Shown here in pieces: positions 1 to 8,372 of a stretch of 64,000 nt of DNA. Within the stretch, counting starts at the first letter, position 1, and each line of letters starts with the position of its first letter. Both the position numbers and the translations under genes were made by a program. The notes beneath the pieces are model-generated. The model did no database searches. It was given only the letters and a program-made list of their open reading frames with translations, and was not told where the DNA came from. The stretch is from Streptomyces sp. NBC_01142 (GTDB lineage: Bacteria > Actinomycetota > Actinomycetes > Streptomycetales > Streptomycetaceae): the NCBI RefSeq assembly GCF_026341125.1, contig NZ_JAPEOR010000005.1:1-64000 (forward strand), read 5' to 3'.

Positions 1-1
1 G

Positions 2-115
2 GAGTTGGGCGTCCAGCAAACCCTGACATCGACTCTGTCCAACGTTGTTGCTGGCCAGGGGAAGGGACCACGAGGCTGTGAGCGTGAATGTCAGCGATGT
101 GCGAGGGAGGGGTGA
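2..115 (+). CDS. Possible 3' end of an upstream ORF (partial)
   Basis: A frame open from the window edge ends in TGA one base before the next start codon. Its last residues are Cys-rich (CERECQRC). No family can be assigned from about 37 residues. The tight spacing to the radical SAM gene would fit an operon partner, but the frame may be open only by chance. Confidence 0.25.
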   Translation, partial: ELGVQQTLTSTLSNVVAGQGKGPRGCERECQRCAREG

Positions 116-116
116 C

Positions 117-1148
117 ATGCGGAAACCGCAAGTCCGGGTAACGGTTAACTCCCGCTGCAAGCGGAGCTGCTACTACTGCCGGCCGTCGGGTGAGGCCGTG
201 GCCACCGAGTCCGGCACCGACCTGGCGCCCGAACAGCTGATCGCCGTCGCGAAGGCCGTCCGGGCTCAGGGTGTGGAGAGCATCAAGCTGACCGGCGGGG
301 ACCCGGCTCTGTACGAGCCGCTCGTGGAGGTCGTGCGCCGCCTGCGCCAGGATGCCGGCATGAGCGAGGTCGAGGTGATCTCGCGGCACCCGAGGATCGG
401 CGAGCTCGCGCCTGCGCTCGCCGAGGCCGGGGTGACCCTGTTCAACGTCTCCCTGGACACCCTGGACGCGGGACTGCATCACGAGATCTGCGGCGTGAAC
501 GACCACGCCGACGTGCTGGCCGCGATCGAGGCGTGCGTGGCCACCGGCGTCCCCGTGAAGGTCAACGTCGTGGTGATGGACGGGATCAACGCCTCGGAGA
601 TCGACCCGCTGATCGCGTGGTGCGAGGAGGCCGGGGTCGAGAGTGTGAAGCTCCTCGACATCATCAAGGACCTCGGCGAGGGCAGCGAGAGCTTCGCCCG
701 GCGCCTGGAGATCAAGCGCAGCCGGAACCTTCCCGACCTCTACGTCTCCATGGAGGAGCTCGCGGGCGACCTGCGCGTGCGGGCCATCGACGAGGAGACG
801 GTGCAGCAGGGCGGCCTCGGCCACCCGATGACGGTGTTCACCATGCCCTCGGGCACCAAGGTGGTCCTCAAGGACTCCACCGCCGGCGCCTGGTACGGCT
901 CGGTGTGCCGCGGCTGCCCGCTCTTCCCGTGCCACGACGCGCTGATGGCACTGCGCCTGACCGCCGACGCCCGGCTGCAGTTCTGCCTCCTGCGCGAGGA
1001 CGTCACCGTCGACCTCGCCCCGCTGCTGGAGACGGACGACCAGGAGACGCTGGCCGCCCAGGTGGAAGCCGCGTTCGAGATGTACGCCGACGCCTACTTC
1101 CGGCCCGGCGACGCCACTCCGCAGGAACTGCTGGAGGCGCACCGGTGA
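117..1148 (+). CDS. MoaA-like radical SAM enzyme
   Basis: This is a radical SAM enzyme of about 343 residues. The CX3CX2C motif (Cys14, Cys18, Cys21) would bind the SAM-cleaving [4Fe-4S] cluster. The core KLTGGDP, FNVSLDTLD and VKVNVVVMDGIN segments resemble MoaA. Near residues 265-292 a second Cys set (CRGCPLFPC, then LRLTADARLQFC) recalls the C-terminal auxiliary cluster of MoaA, so a nucleotide or small cyclisation substrate is possible. I chose ATG 117 rather than the more upstream start at 45 because GAGGGAGGGG lies just before it. It is first in a tight operon and its stop overlaps the next start. No moaB, C or E genes are nearby, so molybdopterin synthesis is unlikely and the substrate is unknown. 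Confidence 0.85.
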   Translation: MRKPQVRVTVNSRCKRSCYYCRPSGEAVATESGTDLAPEQLIAVAKAVRAQGVESIKLTGGDPALYEPLVEVVRRLRQDAGMSEVEVISRHPRIGELAPALAEAGVTLFNVSLDTLDAGLHHEICGVNDHADVLAAIEACVATGVPVKVNVVVMDGINASEIDPLIAWCEEAGVESVKLLDIIKDLGEGSESFARRLEIKRSRNLPDLYVSMEELAGDLRVRAIDEETVQQGGLGHPMTVFTMPSGTKVVLKDSTAGAWYGSVCRGCPLFPCHDALMALRLTADARLQFCLLREDVTVDLAPLLETDDQETLAAQVEAAFEMYADAYFRPGDATPQELLEAHR

Positions 1149-2551
1149 GCGGCGTGTTCATGGGGCTTCCCTCCGGGCTGACGACCGTCCCGTCGCCCCC
1201 GGCCTCCGAAGCGCGGGAGGGTCTGCCGACGGTCATCCTGGTCTATCCGAAGATCGACCACGAGAAGGACTACGTCTACTTCTGGATGCCGTTCTCGCTG
1301 CTGACCATCGCCAAGCCGCTCATGGAGAGCGGCCTGGTGAACGTGGTCCTGTTCGACGGCAATCAGAGGGACGCCGCGGCGTGGGAGCGGCTGCTGGACG
1401 AGCACCTCGGGCGGACGGCGTGCATCGGGGTCAGCATCATGACCGGCGGGGGGCAGATCGGGCACGCCCTGGAGATGGTGCGGGCCGCGAAGAAGCGCCG
1501 CTTCTGTCCGCCGGTCGTCTTCGGCGGGCCGCACGTCAACGTGCAGCCCGAGCAGACCGCCGCGCACCCGCTCGTCGACGCCGTCCTGCAGGGCCCCGGG
1601 CAGAACTCGATGCTCGAGTACGTGAAGTCGCTCCTCGGCCGCGTGCCGCGCCGGCTGGTCCCCGGCCTGCGGATCGACAACGGCGAGTGCGTGATGTGCG
1701 GACGGGTGAACCCGCCGCGGACCGGGAACCTGGGCGCCTACCCCTGGGCACTGCTGGACGTCGCGAAGTACATCCGTGATGACCCCACGGTGGCCACCCG
1801 CACGCTGAACTACGTCTCCAGCCAGGGCTGCGTCTACAAGTGCCAGTTCTGCTTCGAACTCACCTACCAGCGCAAGTACTCGGCGATGGCCGCCCAGGAC
1901 CTCCTGGACGACGTGGTCGCGCTCAAGGCCGCGTACGGCATCAACGGGGTGAAGTTCTACGACGCGGACTGGTTCGTGAACCTGCGCCGGTCCATCGGCT
2001 TCTGCGACGGGCTGCTCGACCGCGGCGTGGACATCCGGTGGGCGGCCAGCATCAACCCCAACGACATCCTCAAGGCCCGCCGCGCCAAGCTCCCGTTGCT
2101 GGAGCGGATCGCGGAGAGCGGCTGCTCGCGGCTGCTGATGGGCGTGGAGTCGGGCAACGACCGCGTGCTGGCCGACGTGGTCCGCAAGGAGATCACCCGC
2201 GCGAGCATTCTCGATGTCGCGGCTGACATCGCCGCTCACGGCATTCTCGGCTCCTACACGTTCATCGTCGGGTTCCCCGGCGAGAGCGACGCGGAGATGG
2301 AGGACACCTACTCGCTGATCGAGGAGCTGCGGCAGCTCGACCCGCAGCCCGAGACGCGGGTGCACCTGTTCGCCCCGTACCCGGGCACCCCGCTGTGGGA
2401 ACAAGCCCTGGAAGCCGGATTCACTCCGCCCGCCTCGCTGGAGGAGTGGTCGAGCTTCGACTACTACACCTCCCTGACCCCCTGGACGACCGACGCCACC
2501 GCGGCCCGGGCCCGGGAGGCGACCCAGATGCGGCTGGCCCCCGCCCGCTGA
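1145..2551 (+). CDS. Cobalamin-binding-domain radical SAM protein
   Basis: A protein of about 468 residues. The N-terminal part (about 28-150) looks like a B12-binding Rossmann domain (TVILVYPK; VVFGGPHV). A radical SAM core follows, with CX3CX2C at Cys229, Cys233 and Cys236, then a GVESGNDRVL segment and an FIVGFPGES motif, the classic BchE/MiaB-like layout. Such enzymes methylate unactivated carbons or rearrange rings. GTG 1145 overlaps the preceding TGA (GTGA), implying translational coupling; ATG 1160 is an alternative start. With the first gene it gives the cluster two different radical SAM steps. The substrate cannot be read from the sequence. Confidence 0.85.
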   Translation: MSGVFMGLPSGLTTVPSPPASEAREGLPTVILVYPKIDHEKDYVYFWMPFSLLTIAKPLMESGLVNVVLFDGNQRDAAAWERLLDEHLGRTACIGVSIMTGGGQIGHALEMVRAAKKRRFCPPVVFGGPHVNVQPEQTAAHPLVDAVLQGPGQNSMLEYVKSLLGRVPRRLVPGLRIDNGECVMCGRVNPPRTGNLGAYPWALLDVAKYIRDDPTVATRTLNYVSSQGCVYKCQFCFELTYQRKYSAMAAQDLLDDVVALKAAYGINGVKFYDADWFVNLRRSIGFCDGLLDRGVDIRWAASINPNDILKARRAKLPLLERIAESGCSRLLMGVESGNDRVLADVVRKEITRASILDVAADIAAHGILGSYTFIVGFPGESDAEMEDTYSLIEELRQLDPQPETRVHLFAPYPGTPLWEQALEAGFTPPASLEEWSSFDYYTSLTPWTTDATAARAREATQMRLAPAR

Positions 2552-2640
2552 CACCCCTTACCGTCACGCTGTGCACCGGAATCATCACCCCTCGGGAGAC
2601 CGGTGCATGGCGGACGGCCCCAGCCAAGAGGAGACCTCGC

Positions 2641-3597
2641 TTGAGTACCGCACGTGTTCTGCCCGCCCCGCTCGCCAAGGGCGACCGCATCGGCGTCGTC
2701 GCCGTGTCCGCGCCCGAACCGGCTCAGAACCCCGACCAGTTCACGCGCGGGCTGGACGCCCTGCGCGGCCGCGGGTTCGAGCCGGTCACCGCCGCCCACG
2801 CGCTGGACACCCACGGCTACCGGGCCGGCAGCGAGGCCGCGCTCCTGGACGACTTCCACTCCTTCATCGCCGACCCCGGCATCGCGGCCGTGGTGTGCGC
2901 CGGGGGCGGCAAGAACGCCAACCGGCTGCTGCGCGGCCTCGACTACACGCTGATCGGCGCCCACCCGAAGCCGATCGTCGGGGTGAGCGACCCGACGGTG
3001 CTGCTGAACGCGATCACCGCCCGCACCGGCATGCCCACCTTCCATGGGCCCGCCGTCCTGTGGGACTTCGGCTCCCCTGACGCTCCCGCGGCCACCGGCG
3101 ACCACTTCTGTGCCGTCCTCGCCGGCGAGGCACACGCCGCCCGGATCAGCACCCCGCTGGGCTGGGCCCGCACCGGATCCGCGCAGGGGCCTCTGGTCGC
3201 CGGATGTCTGACCTCGCTGCGCTGCCTGCTGGGCACCGTGTGGGAACCCCACTGGCAGGGAGCGGTCCTCGCCTGGGAGGACGCCTTCAAGCCGATCGAG
3301 CAGCTGGACCAGACCCTGACCCACTTCCGGGATTGCGGCGTCCTCGACCAGATCTCCGGCATGGTCGTCGGTGAACTCCTCGGCTGCGAGCCCTCCGGCG
3401 GGACGGGCGCCCAGCAGATGGTCATGGACCTGTGCGCCGAGTACGACTTCCCCATCGCCGTCGGCCTGCCCTTCGGGCACACCCCCCTCAAGCACACCCT
3501 GCCCATCGGGGCCGAGGTCCTCCTCAACTCCACTGCTGAGCACCCCCTCACTATCACCTCCCCCTGGACCGGCCCGGCCGAAGGAGGAGAGCGGTGA
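2641..3597 (+). CDS. S66 family peptidase (LD-carboxypeptidase / MccF-like)
   Basis: A serine peptidase of about 318 residues. The S66 triad looks intact: Ser116 in GVSDPT, Glu213 in LAWED and His280 in PFGHTP, followed by the usual LPIG. Family members trim muropeptides (LdcA) or hydrolyse toxic peptidyl-nucleotides (MccF). The usual RGGYG segment near the active site is replaced by GGGKN (residues 88-92), so specificity may differ. The start is TTG 2641 with AGAGGAGA upstream; in-frame codons further upstream lack a ribosome site. Its stop overlaps the GTG of the ligase-like gene. It could process a biosynthetic intermediate or give self-immunity, and the Mur-type genes downstream make a peptidoglycan-like substrate plausible. 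Confidence 0.85.
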   Translation: MSTARVLPAPLAKGDRIGVVAVSAPEPAQNPDQFTRGLDALRGRGFEPVTAAHALDTHGYRAGSEAALLDDFHSFIADPGIAAVVCAGGGKNANRLLRGLDYTLIGAHPKPIVGVSDPTVLLNAITARTGMPTFHGPAVLWDFGSPDAPAATGDHFCAVLAGEAHAARISTPLGWARTGSAQGPLVAGCLTSLRCLLGTVWEPHWQGAVLAWEDAFKPIEQLDQTLTHFRDCGVLDQISGMVVGELLGCEPSGGTGAQQMVMDLCAEYDFPIAVGLPFGHTPLKHTLPIGAEVLLNSTAEHPLTITSPWTGPAEGGER

Positions 3598-4598
3598 CCA
3601 TCGCCCCGGAAGACCGGCGCCTGTACGGCACCCTCCTCAAGCAGCACCCCTCCGAGCGGACCCTGCTGCTGGCCAAGGCCGACATGGTGCGCGCCATGCG
3701 CGGCTGGCTGCACGAGACCGGCTACACGGAGGTCGCCACCCCCGTGCTGTGCCAGGACCGCGAGAGCGCCCCGATCCCGCAGTTCGCCACGCTCCACCCG
3801 CTGACCGGGCAGTCCTTCCACCTCCGGCACTCCGCTGAGGAACACCTGCGCCGCGTCGTCGTCAGCGTCGACCGCGTCTTCGACCTGTCCAAGGCGATCC
3901 GCGCCGAACAGGCCGACGACAGCCACGCGATCGAGTTCACCATGCTGCAGACCGCCGCCCGCGACATCGACCTCCAGACCGGAATCAGCCTGGTCACCAG
4001 CCTGGTGCAGCACACGGTGCAGACCACGTTCGCCACCCTGGCCACCCCCGCGGTCGACTTCACGGCCATCCGCACGCGGCCCGTCGACGACGCGATCGCC
4101 GAGGCGCTCGGTGTCACCGAGGCCCCGACCGGTGCGGCGCTGGTCGAGGCCGCCCGAGGCTGGCTCAAGGACCGCGGCCTGGAGGCGGACGGCACCGACT
4201 GGGCGGTGATGGAGGACTTCGTCAAGCACGCCGTGGAGAAGCCCGTCACCCAGCCCACCGTGCTGTACGGATTTCCCTGGGAGCTGCGGCACAACTCCCG
4301 CATCAATGAGGAGAGTGGCCGCGCGGAGCGGTTCTCCCTGATAGCGGCCGGCGCCGAGATCTGCGATGGCGGGGTGAAGCTGCGCACCGCCGACGACTAC
4401 CGGCCGATGGTCGAGGCGAACATCGCTCTGCGCACGCAGCTGCACGGCATCCCCGCGGACCAGGGGCCGGTCGACTTCTTCACCGACATCGACTGCGACC
4501 CCGCCGACGTGTTCACGTTCGGCCTGGGCGTCGAACGGCTGCTGGCGCTGTGCACCGGCCGGACCGTGTTCGAAGCCCTGACCTTCCCCTACCACTGA
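3594..4598 (+). CDS. Class II aminoacyl-tRNA-synthetase-like ligase (LysRS/EpmA-like)
   Basis: 334 residues, close to EpmA/GenX and far shorter than LysRS. It lacks the N-terminal anticodon-binding domain. Class II core elements are visible: motif 1 near 34-51, motif 2 in the FDLSKAIRAEQ...EFTML stretch (96-117, with Arg103 and Glu105) and motif 3 in GLGVERLLAL near 315. It should adenylate an amino acid and pass it to something other than tRNA: a protein lysine, an amine or a peptide. GTG 3594 overlaps the S66 stop, and AAGGAGGAG precedes it. A stand-alone aaRS paralogue within a biosynthetic operon commonly acts as an amide-forming enzyme, but the acceptor here is unknown. Confidence 0.8.
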   Translation: MTIAPEDRRLYGTLLKQHPSERTLLLAKADMVRAMRGWLHETGYTEVATPVLCQDRESAPIPQFATLHPLTGQSFHLRHSAEEHLRRVVVSVDRVFDLSKAIRAEQADDSHAIEFTMLQTAARDIDLQTGISLVTSLVQHTVQTTFATLATPAVDFTAIRTRPVDDAIAEALGVTEAPTGAALVEAARGWLKDRGLEADGTDWAVMEDFVKHAVEKPVTQPTVLYGFPWELRHNSRINEESGRAERFSLIAAGAEICDGGVKLRTADDYRPMVEANIALRTQLHGIPADQGPVDFFTDIDCDPADVFTFGLGVERLLALCTGRTVFEALTFPYH

Positions 4599-4617
4599 CC
4601 GAGAGGACCCGTTCCGC

Positions 4618-5028
4618 GTGACCAGCATGCGCGCCGTCGTCATCACGGAGAGCCTCACCGGCGGTGAACTCCCCGCTGGCTTCTCCGGCATGGAGGACCG
4701 CCGCTACCCGCATCTGCTCGACGAGCGCACCCCCATCGAGATCATCGAGCTGACCGTGCCGGGCGAGCGGGCGGCAGCGCTGGCGCTGGCTCTGTCGGCT
4801 GCGCTGAAGTCCCGGCTGTTCTACACCCACCTCATCGACGAGACGCGGATGCTCGTGGTCTTCCCGCGCACCGTCGTCGACATCCCTCGCGGCGACGAGG
4901 ACGCCATCGCCCACGCCCGGGCCGTCGGCGCCCTGTTCGACATTCCCGACGACCAGATGCGCTTCGCCGAGATGTGGGACACCGACCACCCCGACGCCCC
5001 CGCTCAGCCGGAGGCCGACGCCCGGTGA
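4618..5028 (+). CDS. Hypothetical protein, operon member
   Basis: A protein of about 136 residues from GTG 4618 that I do not recognise. It is soluble, with no membrane segment or signal peptide. A central alpha/beta-looking stretch (IEIIELTVP, then ALALALSAALKSRLFYTHLID) is followed by an acidic, Pro-rich tail. It lies 19 bases after the ligase gene, and its stop overlaps the GTG of the SDR gene. A pathway role is inferred only from that position; it might be a partner or acceptor of the aaRS-like enzyme. Confidence 0.7.
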   Translation: MTSMRAVVITESLTGGELPAGFSGMEDRRYPHLLDERTPIEIIELTVPGERAAALALALSAALKSRLFYTHLIDETRMLVVFPRTVVDIPRGDEDAIAHARAVGALFDIPDDQMRFAEMWDTDHPDAPAQPEADAR

Positions 5029-5768
5029 CCGCTCCCCCGTCCGCTGTCGCCCCGCTGGCCGTCGTGACCGGCGCCAGCGGGGCCCTCGGCGCAACGATCC
5101 GCACCCGCCTGGTCAAAGAGGGCTGGCAGGTCGTGGCCACCTACCGCACCCGCACCCGCACCCGCCCGCCCCAGGACGAGGACTCCTCCTGGGTACGGTT
5201 CGACGCCTCCGACGACGCCGCGACCGCCGCTTTACGGCATGCTGTCGACTCCTGTCCGGGCCGGCTGCACGCGGTGTTCGCCTGCATCGGTGCCCCCTCG
5301 ACCAAGCGGACCGTCGCGGACACCGAGGTCAGCGAGTACGAGGCGGTTCACCAAGCCAACGTCGTCAGCTTCGTCCGTACCTGGCACGCCCTCGCCGACC
5401 GGGCCCGGCACGACCGCGCCAGCGTTCTGGCGGTCGGCTCCGACGCCGGACAGGCGGCCCGTCCCGGCAATGGCCCGTACACCGCGGCGAAGGCTGCTCT
5501 CGCCTCCCTCGTCATCACCCTGGCCAAGGAGGAGCTGCGCCACGGCGTCCGGGTCAATCTCCTCGCGCCCTCGCTCATCGACTCGCCCCTCGCCCAGCAC
5601 GTCATGGCCCTCAAAGGCGTCACCGACCCCGACGCCTACTACGAGCAGCTGCCGTGGGGACGCCCCCTGTCCCTGGACGAGGTCGCCGCCACCTGCATCG
5701 ACCTGGCCACCGCTCCGCAGTGGTCGTACGCCACCGGCCAGATCTATCCGCTGGGGGCGACGGTCTGA
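5025..5768 (+). CDS. Short-chain dehydrogenase/reductase (contains TTA codon)
   Basis: A classical SDR of about 247 residues. The cofactor motif TGASGALG is at 15-22, a catalytic Asn at 112, Ser139, and Tyr152-x3-Lys156. NAD(P)(H)-dependent oxidoreduction of an alcohol or ketone is expected. GTG 5025 overlaps the preceding stop. Leu70 (bases 5232-5234) is encoded by TTA, rare in Streptomyces and read by the bldA tRNA, so translation may be delayed until development. Its TGA overlaps the ATG of the WYL regulator. The residue after the Gly motif does not settle NADH against NADPH. Confidence 0.85.
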   Translation: MTAPPSAVAPLAVVTGASGALGATIRTRLVKEGWQVVATYRTRTRTRPPQDEDSSWVRFDASDDAATAALRHAVDSCPGRLHAVFACIGAPSTKRTVADTEVSEYEAVHQANVVSFVRTWHALADRARHDRASVLAVGSDAGQAARPGNGPYTAAKAALASLVITLAKEELRHGVRVNLLAPSLIDSPLAQHVMALKGVTDPDAYYEQLPWGRPLSLDEVAATCIDLATAPQWSYATGQIYPLGATV

Positions 5769-6793
5769 TGGTCGACGCCGTCCGCGCCCGGCAGCTGGGC
5801 ATCGTGCACATGCTCCGCAGCCGCACCAACGTGCCCGCCAGCGAGCTGGCCGACCGCTTCGGCGTCACCGAACGCACCATCTACCGCGACATCACCACCC
5901 TCACCGCTCACGGCATCCCCATCCAGGCCCAGCCCGGGAAGGTCGGCGGATACCGGCTCTCGCCCGACACCGCGCTCGACCCGCTCACCATTGACTCCGA
6001 CCATGCCCTGCGCCTGTACGTCCTGGGATTCCTCGACCCCGACGCCGCCACCGCCGACGACCGCGCCCGCGCGGCCGGCATCAGCGACACCGTCCATGAG
6101 GTCATCCGGCGCCTGGCCCAGCGCATCCACTTCGACACCGCCGACTGGTACTGGCGCGACGAAGGCTCTGGACACCTTCCGGTCCTGCGCACCGCCATGC
6201 TCGCCGCGACCGCCGTCGAAGCAACCTGGCGCACGAAGACCGGGAGCCAGGAGACCGCCCTCCTCAAGCCATACGGCGTGGTGTGGAAGGCCGGCGAGTG
6301 GCACATGGTCGCCGCCCGCGCCACAGGCGGCCCCGCCCGGTACCGCCTCAACCTGGTCGACCGGCTCGTACCTACCGACCTGACCTTCGCCTACCCCGAG
6401 TCCTTCTCCGTCCGCGACTGGTGGACGCAGGCCATGGAGGACTACGGCAAGGGCGACGTACGCGTCACCTTGAACGTCACGGCCGCGGCACGCGACGAGA
6501 TGCTGCGCCTCAGCCTGAAGTCCACCTCCCAGGTCCACGAACACGACGACGGGTCCCTGACGATCATGCTGTTCGTCGACCGGTGGGAGTGGCTGATCCC
6601 GCTGGTCAGCAGCTATGGCCCGGACGTCATCGTCACCGAACCGGAAGAGCTGCGCACGGCGATAGCCGGCCAGCTGCGCCGCACCCTGGCCGTCTACGAC
6701 ACTGCCGCGCCCCCGGGCCCAGCGCCGCCGGACGGACTCCCCGACGATGACTCCCGCCTGAGATCCACCCACGGCCGCCACCCAGGAGCATGA
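5768..6793 (+). CDS. WYL-domain DeoR-like transcriptional regulator
   Basis: A protein of about 341 residues. The N-terminal winged HTH (about 8-60) contains VPASELADRFGVTERTIYRD, the typical start of this family, then GYRL. The WYL-like ligand-sensing region follows (YGVVWKAGEWHMVAA near 175). The C-terminal WCX-like segment ends in a disordered Pro-rich tail. These proteins bind DNA and sense nucleotide or nucleic-acid-like ligands. It is translationally coupled to the SDR gene and sits one base before the DNA glycosylase gene. It probably controls this operon, but no operator was identified. Confidence 0.8.
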   Translation: MVDAVRARQLGIVHMLRSRTNVPASELADRFGVTERTIYRDITTLTAHGIPIQAQPGKVGGYRLSPDTALDPLTIDSDHALRLYVLGFLDPDAATADDRARAAGISDTVHEVIRRLAQRIHFDTADWYWRDEGSGHLPVLRTAMLAATAVEATWRTKTGSQETALLKPYGVVWKAGEWHMVAARATGGPARYRLNLVDRLVPTDLTFAYPESFSVRDWWTQAMEDYGKGDVRVTLNVTAAARDEMLRLSLKSTSQVHEHDDGSLTIMLFVDRWEWLIPLVSSYGPDVIVTEPEELRTAIAGQLRRTLAVYDTAAPPGPAPPDGLPDDDSRLRSTHGRHPGA

Positions 6794-6794
6794 C

Positions 6795-7775
6795 GTGACC
6801 CCCCGCCACCTCGACCACGCCGACACCCTCGAACTGCCCGTCACCGGAGACGGCCCCTTCGACTTCCTCCACACCCTCTGGAAGCCGTCCCACTACGCCA
6901 CAGGGCTCGAGGCGCACACCATTACCCGCTCCTGGCGGACCTTCCGGGTCGGCGACCTCGTCACCGGCGTACGCCTGCACGCCGAAGACCGGCTCGTCAT
7001 CGCCGACATCTACACCGACGGCGACTACAAGCCCGCTCACCGCGAACACCTGGTACGCCGGCTGACCTCCTCCTACGGACTGGACGAGGACCTCAGCCAG
7101 TTCACCGAACTCGCCGCCGCCGTACCGCAGATGCGCGAGCCGCTCCGAGCGCTGTCCGGCATGCGGCAGAGCTGCCCCGAAGACCACTTCGAGATCGCGG
7201 TGGTCGCCCTGCTCCTGCAGAACGTCACCATCGCCCGCACCACCCAGATGACCCGCAACCTCCTCACCCACCACGGTCAGCTCGTCCACTTCGACGGCAT
7301 CACGCTCCGGGCCTGGTTCACGCCCGCGGAACTGGCTCACGTCTCCGCCGAGACCTTCAAGGAGAAAGACCGCCTCGGATACCGCGCCAAGACCCTCCCC
7401 CACTTCGCCGGATTCTTCCGTGATCACACCACCGAGGAACTCCAGAGCGCCGGCGACCTCGTGCAGACCTTCCAGCAGATCAAGGGCGTCGGCCCCTACA
7501 CCGCCGCGATCATGGCCTCCCACGCGTCCCGGAACACCGACTCCTTCGGCCTGGACGTGTGGAACCGCAAGATCCTCGCCCGACAACTCCTCGACGCCGA
7601 AGACGCCGCGCCGGAAGCCGTCACCCGCCGCCTGAACAAGCTCTTCCCCGGCCACGCCGGAACCGCCGGCCTGTACTTCGTCGAGCACGAGTACCTCACC
7701 ACCCCCGTCGCGCCACTCCTCGCCCCGGACGGCATCGACGCCTGGAACGAGGCCCTGGAAAACCCCGCACCCTGA
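6795..7775 (+). CDS. HhH-GPD family DNA glycosylase (AlkA/OGG-like)
   Basis: 326 residues from GTG 6795, with AGGAG upstream. The glycosylase core starts at the LLLQNVTIARTTQ helix (about 139-151). The helix-hairpin-helix IKGVGPYTA (229-237) and catalytic Asp254 in FGLDVWNRK define the HhH-GPD family, which excises damaged bases. The N-terminal 120 residues resemble the extra beta domain of AlkA. It lies immediately after the regulator as the last gene of the radical SAM operon, so self-protection against a DNA-damaging product is a reasonable inference. The alternative is an unrelated repair gene captured by the operon. Confidence 0.8.
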   Translation: MTPRHLDHADTLELPVTGDGPFDFLHTLWKPSHYATGLEAHTITRSWRTFRVGDLVTGVRLHAEDRLVIADIYTDGDYKPAHREHLVRRLTSSYGLDEDLSQFTELAAAVPQMREPLRALSGMRQSCPEDHFEIAVVALLLQNVTIARTTQMTRNLLTHHGQLVHFDGITLRAWFTPAELAHVSAETFKEKDRLGYRAKTLPHFAGFFRDHTTEELQSAGDLVQTFQQIKGVGPYTAAIMASHASRNTDSFGLDVWNRKILARQLLDAEDAAPEAVTRRLNKLFPGHAGTAGLYFVEHEYLTTPVAPLLAPDGIDAWNEALENPAP

Positions 7776-7778
7776 CCT

Positions 7779-7832
7779 GACCCCGCCACAGACCCCGCCA
7801 CAGACCCCGGCAGCGCCCCGGCCGACGCTGCC
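7779..7832 (+). terminator. 12-bp tandem repeat followed by hairpin (probable terminator)
   Basis: GACCCCGCCACA occurs twice in tandem (7779-7802) with a diverged third unit. A stem GGCAGCG/CGCTGCC (7809-7815 with 826-832) follows. It lies directly after the last gene of the first operon. There is no T-run, which is usual for Streptomyces terminators. The rest of 7833-8049 holds a short C-run/G-run hairpin near 7990-8005 and nothing else I recognise. Confidence 0.5.
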
Positions 7833-8049
7833 GTCACAGCCATGCGTCCACGGCCGCAAGGACAAGACCACGAACGGGTGACACACCGCGTTCGAGTGCA
7901 TCGTCCCCGCCGCCGGGCGCGGCCCCGACGCCCACCACCCACCAATAGAACATTCGTCCACGACCTGCCCCCGACCAAGCCGTTACGGACCCCCCACGGG
8001 GGCGTTCTTAGAGCACCAGTACCCCTCACGCGCCCAGACGGAGGACGCC

Positions 8050-8193
8050 ATGAACCCCGTACTCGCCCTTGCGCATCAGCCTCTCGGATTCGAACAGCGG
8101 CGCCCCTCGACTACTCCTCTCGCCCGCCACGCACAGCGGGTTGACGCCGTCGCCCACCGCTCAGTACGACCGGATACGAGGTGGACCGCATGA
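8050..8193 (+). CDS. Small peptide MNPV..., candidate precursor
   Basis: A 47-residue peptide starting MNPVLALAHQPLGFEQ and ending RPDTRWTA. A GGAGG-like site (8039-8043) lies 6 bases before the ATG. Its TGA overlaps the ATG of the next small ORF (ATGA), and that ORF overlaps the ABC exporter in the same way. It is basic and Arg-rich, with one Trp near the C-terminus and no Cys. A second peptide with the same start (NPV), length and Trp-x-Ala end lies at 18237-18386 upstream of the other ABC exporter. I infer a paralogous secreted or modified peptide. A leader peptide controlling the exporter is the alternative. Confidence 0.55.
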   Translation: MNPVLALAHQPLGFEQRRPSTTPLARHAQRVDAVAHRSVRPDTRWTA

Positions 8194-8372
8194 GCGAGCC
8201 CACCCATGCAGCGACCAGCCACCGCGGCAGGACGCAGGCGCGCCGGCACGCCCCTTCGTCGATGTCGCCCGCCACCCACGACGGTGGCTGCCGGGCGGCA
8301 TCTTCCAGGGTTCTGCCCATCAGCCAGCCTGTCCTGGCAACGCGGCACGCGGTCAGCGGGAGCCGATCATGA
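8190..8372 (+). CDS. Small ORF coupled to ABC exporter
   Basis: A 60-residue frame, MSEPTHAATSHRG..., overlapping the stop of the NPV peptide (ATGA) and the start of the ABC exporter (ATGA). It is rich in Ser, Arg, His and Ala, has a single Cys and shows no domain. The double overlap is the main evidence that it is translated. It could be a second peptide or simply a coupling ORF. A similar basic small ORF (18009-18185) lies beside the second NPV peptide. Confidence 0.4.
   Translation: MSEPTHAATSHRGRTQARRHAPSSMSPATHDGGCRAASSRVLPISQPVLATRHAVSGSRS

Noticed and set aside
1094..2554. Long minus-strand frame opposite the B12 radical SAM gene
   Set aside because: It is antisense to a clear enzyme and has shadow composition (Arg/Gly/Val). 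Similar long frames oppose most high-GC genes here.
7779..7814. Tandem 12-bp repeats as a possible CRISPR or att site
   Set aside because: Only two exact units, no spacers; next to a hairpin after an operon end, so terminator context is simpler.
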